Below are positions 24,175 to 32,560 of a stretch of 64,000 bases of DNA, piece after piece (the first letter of the stretch is position 1; every line of letters begins with the position of its first letter). This stretch comes from a virus, in IMG/VR virus record IMGVR_UViG_3300022921_000002, positions 157,448-221,447 of that record; one strand, 5' to 3'. The position numbers and the translations under genes were made by a program. The notes beneath the pieces are model-generated. The model ran no database searches. It saw only the letters and a program-made list of their open reading frames with translations, and was not told the origin of the DNA.

Positions 24175-25537
24175 GGTTTGGTTAGGTATAAGTGAAGGCT
24201 TCCATGATGCCGGTGTAAGTATGATTTGGAACGGGCAAATATTGTCGGCAACTCATGCTGAACGGTTTAGTCGTAAAAAGAATGACCGTTGGGTTCATCC
24301 TATGCAGTATCCGCAAGGTATTAATAACGGATATGATAAGATTGCTTTTTATGAAAAACCTTGGTTGAAAACAACGCGTCAGCTATGGGCAGGTCAAGGT
24401 TTAAAACCAAAACGTACTAAATACAACAAGTCATTCCATCACCATGAGTCTCATGCTGCCGCAGGGTTTTATACTTCAAAGTTTGATTCCTGTAATATTT
24501 TAGTTATTGATGCAATTGGTGAATGGGATACTGTTTCCGTTTGGAAAGCATGGACGAAGAACGGTATACCAAAAATGATTAAATTAAAATCATATAAGTA
24601 TCCGTTTTCAGTGGGTTTGTTTTATTCAGCAATTACTAAATCAATTAAATTGAAGCCACAGGAAGATGAATATATTACCATGGGTATGGCAGCATACGGC
24701 GAGCCAATTTATACCGATGAGCTCAAAGAAATAATGCTACACAAAAATTGCCATAAAGGAATAGCGCAATTTCAATATGCAAAAGATGAAGATATTGCGG
24801 CATCAGCACAAAAGGTTGTTGAAGATTTCATTATTGAAATGGTAAAAGATTATTGCCCACACGAAAACCTGATTATGATGGGTGGTGTGGCATTGAATTG
24901 TGTTGCGAATACAAAGGTTGCTGAACTTGGTAAAAACATTTGGATTATGCCAAATCCTGGTGATTGTGGATCTTCATTAGGTGCTGCGGCACTAGGTTAT
25001 GGAAAGAAATTGATATGGGAAGATCCATATCTTGGAACGGAGATTAAAAATGAAGTACAAATTAGTGGCGTTGTTCAGCATCTTATTGATAATTCCTATT
25101 GCGGTATTGCGAATGGCCGCGCTGAGTTTGGCCCTCGTGCCCTTGGCAATCGTAGCCTTATCGCTGACCCTCGACGAGATGTTAAAGATACCGTTAACGA
25201 AATTAAACGTAGACAAAAATTTCGACCCTTTGCACCTGCGATCCTGGAAGAATTTGCTAATGAATATTTCCAAGGACCAATGAATGAGTATATGCAATTT
25301 GTGGCGCAAGCCAAACACGACTATAAATCTGTAACCCACGTTGATGGTTCAGCACGTGTTCAAATTGTAAAACCAAACTGTAAATCTATATTACGCCCAA
25401 TACTTGAGGAATGGTATGAAAAGACAGGTTGTCCAATGTTATTGAATACGAGTTTAAATATTAAAGGTCAACCGATGGTTGATACTTGGGAACACGCATT
25501 AGAATTTGAAAAGAAATATAATGTTAAAGTCTTCTAA
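24167..25537 (+). CDS. Carbamoyltransferase, NodU/CmcH family
   Basis: 456 residues from the ATG at 24167, overlapping the previous gene by 8 bases. KSFHHHESHAAAG is the YrdC/Kae1-like metal site, GGVALNCVANTK the ATP site, and GRAEFGPRALGNRSLIADPR the C-terminal hallmark. The family transfers carbamoyl from carbamoyl phosphate to sugar or antibiotic hydroxyls. In this cassette the target is probably a phage-directed glycan. All signature blocks are intact, so activity is expected. Confidence 0.9.
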   Translation: MSKVWLGISEGFHDAGVSMIWNGQILSATHAERFSRKKNDRWVHPMQYPQGINNGYDKIAFYEKPWLKTTRQLWAGQGLKPKRTKYNKSFHHHESHAAAGFYTSKFDSCNILVIDAIGEWDTVSVWKAWTKNGIPKMIKLKSYKYPFSVGLFYSAITKSIKLKPQEDEYITMGMAAYGEPIYTDELKEIMLHKNCHKGIAQFQYAKDEDIAASAQKVVEDFIIEMVKDYCPHENLIMMGGVALNCVANTKVAELGKNIWIMPNPGDCGSSLGAAALGYGKKLIWEDPYLGTEIKNEVQISGVVQHLIDNSYCGIANGRAEFGPRALGNRSLIADPRRDVKDTVNEIKRRQKFRPFAPAILEEFANEYFQGPMNEYMQFVAQAKHDYKSVTHVDGSARVQIVKPNCKSILRPILEEWYEKTGCPMLLNTSLNIKGQPMVDTWEHALEFEKKYNVKVF

Positions 25538-26372
25538 ATATATTCTTGCAACAGGCTGCAGTTATACGGATTTAGAATATCGTTCTCCTCATTATGACAT
25601 TAAACCATGGCCTATGTGGCCTGAACTTGTTGGTGACTATTTAAGTTTGCCTGTTAAAAATATTGCAAAGTGCGGTGCAGGAAATGATTTTATGTTGGAT
25701 CAACTTATTCCTATAATTGCAAAAGATCATATGAATATTGATTGCGTTATGATACAATGGTCGGCAATAGACCGATGGTCAGTTTATAGTGATGATATAT
25801 TTTTAAATAACCCAAAATCTGATATTCAAAATGAGAATACACAAGATCCTCATAAGTTGGTTAGTAAAGAACGGGCAGGATATTATGAGCGTTTAGAATA
25901 TTCAAAATATTTAATGAAAAGAATTAATGCTAAAGGAACTATAACACTTGTACAGTTATTCTTTCAGCAATGTTTGACTATTGAAAGATTATGCCGTGCG
26001 CTTGGGATCAAATGCGTACACCTACAAGCATGTGGTCATATAGGTTTAAGTTATGTAAACTCTGCATTAAAAATAATGGGTGAAAAATTTACTTCACACG
26101 AGCAACATATGGAATGGATGAAACAAGTAAGTTCATTACCTGAATACAAAGAATTGTATAATGAAAAAACTACAATGATTAACTTTCCCAAAACAAGTTC
26201 TATTCCTTTAGTAAAAGTATCGGATGATCCAATATATTGGTCAGTACAGCACTTGTTTAATTCAAACCGAGATAAATATCGCATCGGACCATTAGATAGT
26301 CATCCTTCTGAAGATGGTCAGAATTTGATGGCTGAAATGTTTTACTTGAAATATAATGAGGTTTATGGATAA
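25521..26372 (+). CDS. SGNH-hydrolase-like protein, copy 1
   Basis: 283 residues from the ATG at 25521, which overlaps the carbamoyltransferase by 17 bases. ILATGCSYTDLEYR contains the possible nucleophile Ser (block I), KCGAGND the Gly/Asn block and DSHPSEDGQ the Asp-His pair of an SGNH esterase. It is homologous to the next gene. Deacetylation or esterase action on sugars is possible; such genes recur beside carbamoyltransferases in marine phages. Not tested for activity. Confidence 0.65.
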   Translation: MLKSSKYILATGCSYTDLEYRSPHYDIKPWPMWPELVGDYLSLPVKNIAKCGAGNDFMLDQLIPIIAKDHMNIDCVMIQWSAIDRWSVYSDDIFLNNPKSDIQNENTQDPHKLVSKERAGYYERLEYSKYLMKRINAKGTITLVQLFFQQCLTIERLCRALGIKCVHLQACGHIGLSYVNSALKIMGEKFTSHEQHMEWMKQVSSLPEYKELYNEKTTMINFPKTSSIPLVKVSDDPIYWSVQHLFNSNRDKYRIGPLDSHPSEDGQNLMAEMFYLKYNEVYG

Positions 26373-27193
26373 TGCTACTTGCTGCTGGTTGTAGTTATAC
26401 TGACGAAAATTTTACCTCGGTACTTCATCCTGAATATGATACTTCATATAAAAAATGGCCTGAGATAGTTGCTGATAAACTTGGTGTAATGCATAAGAAC
26501 CTAGGTGCCTGTGGTGCAGGTAATGATTATATCACAAAGCAACTGACAATGGAAATACTTAAAAATCATAAAAACATTACTGCCGTTATGGTTGGATGGA
26601 CTGAAATACATCGCTTTACTATCTTTGACTTTTATCGCTGTAATCCGTTCGCAACTGTTGCAAACCATAAAGTACCTTCTATGAAAACATATAAAAAATT
26701 TGAAACTTCTCAGGAAGAACGGGCATTGTTACCGTTCTATGATCTATTATATAGTTATGGTTTATTTGACAAACCAAGCAACGGTGGTAATACTCAAAAC
26801 CTTTTCGTTTATATGGTGAGGCAACTTTTAGATGGTATGTTTCAAATACAGGAATTATGCTCTACCTTTAATATACCTTACATCGGTGGACAGCTATGCG
26901 GATATACTGACCGTGAAAAGTGGCACACGTTGTCAAAAATATATGGCGACATTCCATTTTCAGAATCAGCATGGACAAGTATGTTTGGTGAATTAGAAGA
27001 ACTGTGGAGACTTAAACCAAACAGCCATATTGGATATCCGTTTATGAAAACACTAGGTGGTTATAGTATTAATAGTTTATTAACATACGACCAAGGACAT
27101 AAGGTTTCAGAGATAGACTCTCATCCAAATGAAAAAGGTCACCAATTTATAGCGGATTTATACTATGACAAATATAGAAAAACTTATTCTTAA
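26372..27193 (+). CDS. SGNH-hydrolase-like protein, copy 2
   Basis: 273 residues. LLAAGCSYTDENFT, LGACGAGNDYITK and EIDSHPNEKGHQF align with the same blocks in the preceding gene, so the two are tandem paralogues that have diverged strongly in the middle. They share one base (taATG). Predicted cytoplasmic, no signal peptide. Substrate unknown; modification of the same sugar precursor is inferred. Confidence 0.65.
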   Translation: MLLAAGCSYTDENFTSVLHPEYDTSYKKWPEIVADKLGVMHKNLGACGAGNDYITKQLTMEILKNHKNITAVMVGWTEIHRFTIFDFYRCNPFATVANHKVPSMKTYKKFETSQEERALLPFYDLLYSYGLFDKPSNGGNTQNLFVYMVRQLLDGMFQIQELCSTFNIPYIGGQLCGYTDREKWHTLSKIYGDIPFSESAWTSMFGELEELWRLKPNSHIGYPFMKTLGGYSINSLLTYDQGHKVSEIDSHPNEKGHQFIADLYYDKYRKTYS

Positions 27194-27293
27194 ATTAAAA
27201 TTTAAATGGTTGTATTTTAAACTACGATTTAAAAAAGATGTAATCAAAGATGAAGATGTAGACATTTACATATACGAGGCTGACGATGATTAG
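27165..27293 (+). CDS. 42-residue basic-then-acidic small protein
   Basis: ATG at 27165 lies in the end of the second SGNH-like gene, and the stop overlaps the phosphomannomutase start. The first 24 residues are Lys-rich, the last 15 acidic. It fills an otherwise empty 92-base gap. No family recognised. Confidence 0.4.
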   Translation: MTNIEKLILKLKFKWLYFKLRFKKDVIKDEDVDIYIYEADDD

Positions 27294-27993
27294 ATATATT
27301 TTTGACGTTGATGGTACACTAACACCGAGTCGTCAAAAGATGGACCGTAAGTTTAAAAAGTTCTTTTTGAAATTTATGGAAACTCATAAGGTGTGGATTG
27401 TAACAGGATCGGACTATGCCAAAACAAAGGAACAACTAGGTGCTGATATTACCGAAAATGTTGTTACTTGTTATAATTGTTCTGGCAACGAAACAAGGCA
27501 TAGAGGACAAATTGTAAACGCATCAACCTGGGAATTACCTGATGAAGTACGAGCATTTCTCAACCTTCAGTTGACTATTTCAGAATTTGTTTTGAGAACA
27601 GGTAATCACATTGAAGAACGGCGAGGTTGTGTTAACTTTAGTGTCGTTGGTAGAAATGCCACACTCGGTGAACGTAAACTCTATATTGAATATGATAAGA
27701 AAACAAATGAAAGACGCAATCTTGCCAATAACTTTAATTATGTTTTTGGATCAGAATCAATGGGTCTTCATGCCGTGATTGGCGGTGATACTGGATTAGA
27801 CATATATCCTATCGGTAAAGATAAATCACAAATACTTCAAGATTTTAATGCTGATGATGATATACAGTTCTTTGGTGATAAAATGGATATCGGAGGTAAT
27901 GATTATCCTTTAGCACGTGTTAATAAGGCAGGAACAAATCATCACGTTAAAGATTGGCGTGAAACTTGGGAGATACTAAAATGTTTACCATAG
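27286..27993 (+). CDS. Eukaryotic-type phosphomannomutase (HAD superfamily)
   Basis: 235 residues. FDVDGT (6-11) is the HAD nucleophile motif; NFSVVGRNATLGER corresponds to the sugar-phosphate loop of PMM (NISPIGR), and IQFFGDKMDIGGNDYPL to the metal and phosphate loop (FFGDKxxxGGND). It interconverts mannose-6-phosphate and mannose-1-phosphate, feeding GDP-mannose. This differs from the common bacterial PMM/PGM fold. A partial mannose-6-phosphate-isomerase-like cupin lies at 63766. Confidence 0.85.
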   Translation: MIRYIFDVDGTLTPSRQKMDRKFKKFFLKFMETHKVWIVTGSDYAKTKEQLGADITENVVTCYNCSGNETRHRGQIVNASTWELPDEVRAFLNLQLTISEFVLRTGNHIEERRGCVNFSVVGRNATLGERKLYIEYDKKTNERRNLANNFNYVFGSESMGLHAVIGGDTGLDIYPIGKDKSQILQDFNADDDIQFFGDKMDIGGNDYPLARVNKAGTNHHVKDWRETWEILKCLP

Positions 27994-28217
27994 AAATGGA
28001 CTGGGATGAAACTGCAGTTCAAGTATTAGATCAAAGTGGCCATTATGAAGATGTTGAATATATTATCTATGAGGATATTGTTTACATTAGGCAATGGGAT
28101 GAAGATCTTCAAAGATATAGTGTAATCGCTATGACTGCTGAAATGTTTAGGGATTTTGGTTTTGCCCTCGACTTACCTGAAGGTGCATACATAACAAAAA
28201 GGAAAGAAGATGATTGA
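27981..28217 (+). CDS. Unknown acidic small protein
   Basis: 78 residues from the ATG at 27981 (GGGAGA upstream); it overlaps PMM by 13 bases. Beta-rich with many Asp/Glu (WDETAVQVLDQ). It overlaps the glutaredoxin start by 8 bases. No family recognised. Confidence 0.5.
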   Translation: MFTIEMDWDETAVQVLDQSGHYEDVEYIIYEDIVYIRQWDEDLQRYSVIAMTAEMFRDFGFALDLPEGAYITKRKEDD

Positions 28218-28458
28218 AATTTACGGAACACCAACTTGCGGATATTGTTTGAGAGCAAAAAGACTTGCACAGTCTCACGATATTGTGACAGAATATAAAG
28301 ATATAACCTTTACAAATTTTAGAGAGGAATTGCTTGAACGCAAATCTGATTATACAACGGTTCCTCAAATTTGGTGGCACGGAAAATATATTGGCGGTTA
28401 TAATGAATTAGCTAATGAAATCGAGAACACGAGAAATTTTGGAGATGGTCCTTTTTAA
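28210..28458 (+). CDS. Glutaredoxin
   Basis: 82 residues. CGYC (10-14 region, TPTCGYC) is the redox motif, TVPQIWWHGKYIGGYNEL supplies the cis-Pro and glutathione-site GG. It would transfer electrons to the phage ribonucleotide reductase, whose NrdA has the C-terminal CxxC. The TVPQ and GGY blocks are canonical. AAAGAAGA ribosome site. Confidence 0.9.
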   Translation: MIEIYGTPTCGYCLRAKRLAQSHDIVTEYKDITFTNFREELLERKSDYTTVPQIWWHGKYIGGYNELANEIENTRNFGDGPF

Positions 28459-28461
28459 CTA

Positions 28462-28490
28462 TTGACATTCCTGTTCTAATAGTGTAGATT
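28462..28490 (+). promoter_or_regulatory. Sigma70-like promoter, TAGATT -10
   Basis: TTGACA at 28462-28467, 17 bases, TAGATT at 28485-28490, then AGAATCAT. Only the downstream TAGAATCA copy is present. AAAGGAATCA overlaps the ribosome site of the next gene. Confidence 0.7.
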
Positions 28491-28517
28491 AGAATCATCA
28501 AATAAAGGAATCATATT

Positions 28518-28760
28518 ATGACATACACCGTTGAACTCGACATTTCATCCGAAGCTGACCACAAAGAAGTTGTACAATTCGCAGCTGAACATGGCTGCCG
28601 TGTAATTATGCGTGTTGAAGAAGGTCCTGCTGGAGGAAATCCTCTTTACACATTTGGTTCTGAAAATTTTGATATGATCCAAGAATTAACCGAACAAGTA
28701 CTCGGTGCAGGCCACGGATTTGATGAAGAAGAACTTAAAACTATGATCGTGGAGGTATAA
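28518..28760 (+). CDS. Unknown acidic protein
   Basis: 80 residues, alternating beta and alpha (YTVELDISSEADHKEVVQFA). First gene after a strong promoter, suggesting early or middle expression and a host-takeover role, but no family is recognised. Confidence 0.5.
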   Translation: MTYTVELDISSEADHKEVVQFAAEHGCRVIMRVEEGPAGGNPLYTFGSENFDMIQELTEQVLGAGHGFDEEELKTMIVEV

Positions 28761-28762
28761 TA

Positions 28763-28930
28763 ATGTTAGATCAAATGGAATTCGCAAAACGTTTACGTGG
28801 CTTAGCTCGTCGCTCAGATAATTTTGGTAAAGACCGTGAAACTATTCTTGAAGAAATCATTATGATGGCTGAGCATTACGAAACTTGGGCTGAACGTATT
28901 GAAAAGCAAATGGAAATGGAGGCAGCTTAA
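28763..28930 (+). CDS. 55-residue helical unknown protein
   Basis: ATG 9 bases after GGAGGT. Two amphipathic helices (MEFAKRLRGLARRS and AEHYETWAERIEKQM). Overlaps the next gene by one base. No family recognised. Confidence 0.5.
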   Translation: MLDQMEFAKRLRGLARRSDNFGKDRETILEEIIMMAEHYETWAERIEKQMEMEAA

Positions 28931-29259
28931 TGTCCATGCATATGGTTCGTGGTGTACAAGTCCACGGTAATTCAAAAAAGAAATTAACACCACGTGATAA
29001 AAAAGCGGCGGTCGAGCATGAGAAATGGTTGGCAAAGATGGGTGTTGGTAAAACAAAGGCACGTAATACTAATACTATTCCTGATTATGACACAGGACCA
29101 CGTATGACCTCTGATAAGGTTGCTGGTAACGGTGCTAAAAAAGAAGCAACACAATATACTGGTAATTATATTATCGGTATTGGTCAAATGCATAAATCTA
29201 ACGGTGTTCCTATCACTCGTAAAGAAGATGCGGTTGCAATCGCAAGTATGAGGCGCTAA
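28930..29259 (+). CDS. Conserved marine T4-like hypothetical protein
   Basis: 109 residues, basic. The pattern IPDYDTGPRMTSDKV, then YIIGIGQMHKSNGVPITRKEDA and a final ASMRR recurs in marine T4-like phage genomes as I recall. GGAGG ribosome site. No catalytic motif and no transmembrane segment; function unknown. Confidence 0.6.
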   Translation: MSMHMVRGVQVHGNSKKKLTPRDKKAAVEHEKWLAKMGVGKTKARNTNTIPDYDTGPRMTSDKVAGNGAKKEATQYTGNYIIGIGQMHKSNGVPITRKEDAVAIASMRR

Positions 29260-29462
29260 TGAAACTTACAACTGATATGATTATTGATGATGAGTACATT
29301 ATGTTTGGTGACAAAGTTACTCGTTTTGAGGTTGTGGATAATAAAGGCCGCGCCTATGTAAAACACCGTGTACAAGAGCTAAAGTTTCAACTACAAGATG
29401 ATGGTAGAACACTTAAAGCATTTGTGCGATTTGAAGAAGAGGAGGAAATATCAAATGACTAA
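29259..29462 (+). CDS. Unknown small protein
   Basis: 67 residues, beta-rich with an acidic tail (FEEEEEISND). One-base overlap with the preceding gene, and the next gene starts in its last codons. No family recognised. Confidence 0.5.
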   Translation: MKLTTDMIIDDEYIMFGDKVTRFEVVDNKGRAYVKHRVQELKFQLQDDGRTLKAFVRFEEEEEISND

Positions 29463-29586
29463 ACTTATTTATGGAACAGCAATAGCATTTGCTCTGGTAC
29501 TATCTAGTTGGTATCTGATCCACATTTGGTCGGATTGTCTTAATGAAAATTCAGTATTTACCTGTATGAGGATGTTAAGTAAATGA
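29455..29586 (+). CDS. 43-residue single-TM protein
   Basis: ATG at 29455 follows the excellent site GAGGAGG. One membrane segment (IYGTAIAFALVLSSWYLIHI) then a short Cys-containing tail. Ends with a 4-base overlap onto the ligase. Role unknown; position before ligase may be accidental. Confidence 0.5.
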   Translation: MTKLIYGTAIAFALVLSSWYLIHIWSDCLNENSVFTCMRMLSK

Positions 29587-30704
29587 AGATAATTATGAAT
29601 ACCGAATCAATCTATAAACGCGATTCAAAAGAAGCAATCCGTGTATGGTTTGGTGAAGTAGGAGTAGATGGTGATACCTATGGTTGGCGCAGTACAGCAG
29701 GTTTGTTGGACGGCAAAAAAGTCACGTCAGGTTGGAAAATAGTTGAGCAAAAAAATGTCGGTAAGGCAAATGAAACCTCACTTGAGGAACAGGCTGTATC
29801 TGAAATGAACTCAGACTATGATAAAAAACTTGAACGTGGCTATTTCAAAACCATTGCTGATATTGATAAATTCACTAAGATCAAACCAATGTTGGCTGCA
29901 AAGTATGAAGATGTTACAATTAACTTTGAAACTCAAAGATATTATACTCAACCAAAATTAGATGGTATTCGGTGTATTGCTCGAGCGGATGGATTGTGGT
30001 CTCGTGGGTTTAAAGAAATCATTAGTGTACCTCATATCCATGAAAGTTTAAAATGGTATTTTGATAAACATCCTGATGCTATTCTTGATGGTGAGTTATA
30101 CAACCATGACCTCCGTGAAAACTTTAATAAGATCACATCGTTGGTCCGCAAAACAAAACCAGAACCTTGGGACATTAAAGACTCAAAAAGATTGGTAGAA
30201 TATCACGTTTATGATCTAATCAGTTCAAATGAAGTATTTTCAAAACGAATTGATGAATTATGCCTATTGGAATTTGACCCGTGTATTCAAGTTGTTAAAA
30301 CAGAAGAAGTACATAGCTTTGAAGAAATTGACGCTAAATATGGTGGATACCTTGAAGCAGGTTACGAAGGACAAATGGTCCGTGCTGATAATGTTTACCA
30401 ACAAAACAAACGGTCAAAGTTTTTACTTAAACGTAAAGAGTTTCTAACTGATGAGTTTACAGTTATCGGTGTTGAAGAAGGTAAAGGTAATTGGTCAGGA
30501 CATATCAAACGGTTTATCCTTGAATTAAAAGATGGTACTCAATTTGGTGCAGGTGTACGTGGCAATCAAGCATTACTTAAAGAAATGTATAACAACAGTG
30601 ATAAACCTAATTGGTGTACTTTACGTTACTTTGCACCAACACCTGATGGCATTCCAAGGTTTCCTGTAGTAATTGATTGGGGAAACGGCGTTCGTGAGGA
30701 CTGA
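29583..30704 (+). CDS. ATP-dependent DNA ligase with N-terminal WGR-like domain
   Basis: 373 residues. Residues 1-90 resemble a WGR domain (VWFGEVGVDGDTYGWRS and a KKLERGYF end). K125 in TQPKLDGIRC is the adenylated lysine (motif I); DGELYNH (motif III) and EGQMVRADN (motif IV) follow, with motif V FLLKRK. It seals Okazaki nicks with the primase and RNase H in this window. T4 gp30 is longer, so this is a compact type. Start at 29583 overlaps the upstream gene; ATG at 29595 is possible. Confidence 0.88.
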   Translation: MKIIMNTESIYKRDSKEAIRVWFGEVGVDGDTYGWRSTAGLLDGKKVTSGWKIVEQKNVGKANETSLEEQAVSEMNSDYDKKLERGYFKTIADIDKFTKIKPMLAAKYEDVTINFETQRYYTQPKLDGIRCIARADGLWSRGFKEIISVPHIHESLKWYFDKHPDAILDGELYNHDLRENFNKITSLVRKTKPEPWDIKDSKRLVEYHVYDLISSNEVFSKRIDELCLLEFDPCIQVVKTEEVHSFEEIDAKYGGYLEAGYEGQMVRADNVYQQNKRSKFLLKRKEFLTDEFTVIGVEEGKGNWSGHIKRFILELKDGTQFGAGVRGNQALLKEMYNNSDKPNWCTLRYFAPTPDGIPRFPVVIDWGNGVRED

Positions 30705-30734
30705 CATAAATAACTCTATCAAAGGAGTTATATT

Positions 30735-31157
30735 ATGTGGTTTCATAAAGGTGAAGAATTTACCTCAGAAATGATTAAAGACTATATTGGATTTGTTTAC
30801 TGTATTACGGACAAATCCAATGATAAGAAATACATTGGCAAAAAATTGCTAATGTCAAAAAGGCGCCTACCACCTCTTAAAGGTAAAACCCGTCGACGTA
30901 TTAAAATCGTTGAGACTGATTGGCAAAAATATTATGGTTCATCTGAAGAAGTCAAACTGATGGTTGAAGAAAAAGGCGCCGACAATTTTCATAGAGAAAT
31001 ACTACACCTATGCCATAAGAAAGGTGAGCTCGGATATTTAGAACTCCGGGAGCAAATCTTACGTGATGTTTTATTGCGTGACGATTATTATAATGGAATT
31101 GTCCAAGCAAAAATTCACCGAAACCACATAAAGTCATTGACATATCTTATAGAATAG
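30735..31157 (+). CDS. GIY-YIG-like putative endonuclease
   Basis: 140 residues. GFVYCITDKSNDKKYIGKK gives the two-strand GIY-YIG pattern (FVY and YIG), and RRLPPLKGKTRRRI is basic. It resembles small putative endonucleases repeatedly seen in T4-like marine phages. It might process DNA or be a freestanding homing-type nuclease; no clear DNA-binding tail. GGAGTT ribosome site after a short CATAAATA variant. Active-site Arg/Glu not verified. Confidence 0.6.
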   Translation: MWFHKGEEFTSEMIKDYIGFVYCITDKSNDKKYIGKKLLMSKRRLPPLKGKTRRRIKIVETDWQKYYGSSEEVKLMVEEKGADNFHREILHLCHKKGELGYLELREQILRDVLLRDDYYNGIVQAKIHRNHIKSLTYLIE

Positions 31158-31165
31158 ATTATTAT
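31137..31165 (+). promoter_or_regulatory. Sigma70-like promoter, TATTAT -10
   Basis: TTGACA at 31137-31142 inside the end of the upstream gene, 17 bases, TATTAT at 31160-31165, then CTAGAATCAC. A TAGAATAG copy lies in the spacer. Confidence 0.55.
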
Positions 31166-31190
31166 AGTCTAGAATCACAAGGAGATACCA

Positions 31191-31421
31191 ATGATTATCA
31201 AACGCAAATCAGCATACACCGGTCTTACTCGGTCAAAGGATATTCCTGTTGACCCACAAGGCTGGGCAATGTATCAGTCAGGTTACGGCAGTGTTGATGA
31301 ATGTCTTCCGTATCTTACTGATGAAGACCGTGACTTTATTTTGTCAGGTATGATGCCTGATGAATGGAACACTGCTATCAGTGCCGAACTAAAACTAATT
31401 GTGGAAGATACTTTTATATGA
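31191..31421 (+). CDS. Unknown small protein
   Basis: 76 residues after its own promoter and a GGAGA site. Basic start, acidic end (DEDRDFILSGMMPDEWNTAI). Overlaps the kinase start by ATGA. No family recognised. Confidence 0.5.
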   Translation: MIIKRKSAYTGLTRSKDIPVDPQGWAMYQSGYGSVDECLPYLTDEDRDFILSGMMPDEWNTAISAELKLIVEDTFI

Positions 31422-32101
31422 TATTCCTATTTAACGGACCACCCAAATCAGGCAAAGATGCTGCCGCTGATTATTTTAAAGAAAAAGGTTATAAGCACCT
31501 TTCTTTTAAATATCAGTTATATAAAGAAACTTGTAATTACTTTGGATGTAATTATGATTGGTTCATGGAACGATATGACGACCGCTTAGTAAAAGAAGTA
31601 CCTCATATGGATATCGGACATATGTCTTGCCGTGAAGCAATGATCTATGTTTCTGAAATAGTTGTCAAACCAAGAAAAGGTTTGGATTACTTTGGTTTGC
31701 AGGTGGCAAATGAAATTGATTTATCAAAGGATTATGCTATCTCAGATGGCGGTTTTGTTGACGAATTAAAACCTGTTATAAATACTATTGGTTCCGATAA
31801 TTTTATCTTGGTCCAATTGACTCGCGATGGATGTGACTATTCAACCGATTCAAGACGGTATTTTAATGGTAAAGTTGTAGAAGAAATTGTTAACTCTTAT
31901 GCAACACCAATCCAGGCCAAATATGTTTTAGATTATAAGTTTGATGTTAAAACGTACAGGATACATAATAATGGCACGCTCGGAGCTTTTCATAGTGCAT
32001 TAGAAAATATTTATGAAAAGGAAGTAACATATAAAAATGTCAAAGAGCAAAAGTTCAAATGCGACCAAGAAGGAAAAATACTCGAGTCGGATATTCTATG
32101 A
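31418..32101 (+). CDS. Deoxynucleoside monophosphate kinase-like (T4 gp1-like)
   Basis: 227 residues from the ATG at 31418. FLFNGPPKSGKDAAADYF is a P-loop of the gp1-type dNMP kinase family (GxxxSGKDTxAD), and the central part has a GLDYFGLQVANEIDL segment with a downstream DGGFVDEL acid motif. It would phosphorylate dNMPs for phage DNA synthesis. It overlaps the following gene by 65 bases, unusual for this genome. Sequence divergence from T4 gp1 leaves the substrate open. Confidence 0.65.
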   Translation: MIFLFNGPPKSGKDAAADYFKEKGYKHLSFKYQLYKETCNYFGCNYDWFMERYDDRLVKEVPHMDIGHMSCREAMIYVSEIVVKPRKGLDYFGLQVANEIDLSKDYAISDGGFVDELKPVINTIGSDNFILVQLTRDGCDYSTDSRRYFNGKVVEEIVNSYATPIQAKYVLDYKFDVKTYRIHNNGTLGAFHSALENIYEKEVTYKNVKEQKFKCDQEGKILESDIL

Positions 32102-32279
32102 AAATCCATATGACATTGAAACATTTTTCGAAGCTCTTGGTATCGCAGCCGACCACGGTAAAGAATTGCAATACGTAGATCAATTTATTGCACGTATGAA
32201 ATCTGAACCGACGAATGATACGGCAACCACCTGCTTTGAAATCTTAAGAGATTTTGAACTGATTAAATTTGAAGATTAA
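32037..32279 (+). CDS. Unknown acidic protein, overlapping gene
   Basis: 80 residues starting out of frame within the last 65 bases of the kinase. The later part (FFEALGIAADHGKELQYVDQ) lies in its own space. The overlap is long but no internal start gives a better fit. No family recognised. Confidence 0.45.
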   Translation: MSKSKSSNATKKEKYSSRIFYENPYDIETFFEALGIAADHGKELQYVDQFIARMKSEPTNDTATTCFEILRDFELIKFED

Positions 32280-32305
32280 CTAAACTAAAATAGAAAGATT
32301 ATATT

Positions 32306-32557
32306 ATGGACAAGAATGAAATTATTAATGCACTTAAAGTCGGTGTATGCGAAATTACTTTCACAAAAAAGAATGGTGATGAGCGACTAATGTTTGCAAC
32401 ACTCAGTGAAGAGATGTTGCCACCTCAAAAAGATATTGAGGAACAAATCCAAAAGAAAAAACCTAACAGTGATGTTCTCGCGGTTTATGACGTGAAGGCA
32501 CCAGGATGGCGTTCTTTTCGTTGGGATTCATTAAAAGAATTTACAAAAGGAGTTTAA
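32306..32557 (+). CDS. DUF2693-like small beta-barrel protein
   Basis: 83 residues. VCEITFTKKNGDERLMFATL and the end APGWRSFRWDSLKEF match a T4-like family I know as DUF2693, thought to have an SH3-like barrel. Function unknown; the family is widespread in T4-like phages. Confidence 0.65.
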   Translation: MDKNEIINALKVGVCEITFTKKNGDERLMFATLSEEMLPPQKDIEEQIQKKKPNSDVLAVYDVKAPGWRSFRWDSLKEFTKGV

Positions 32558-32560
32558 TAA

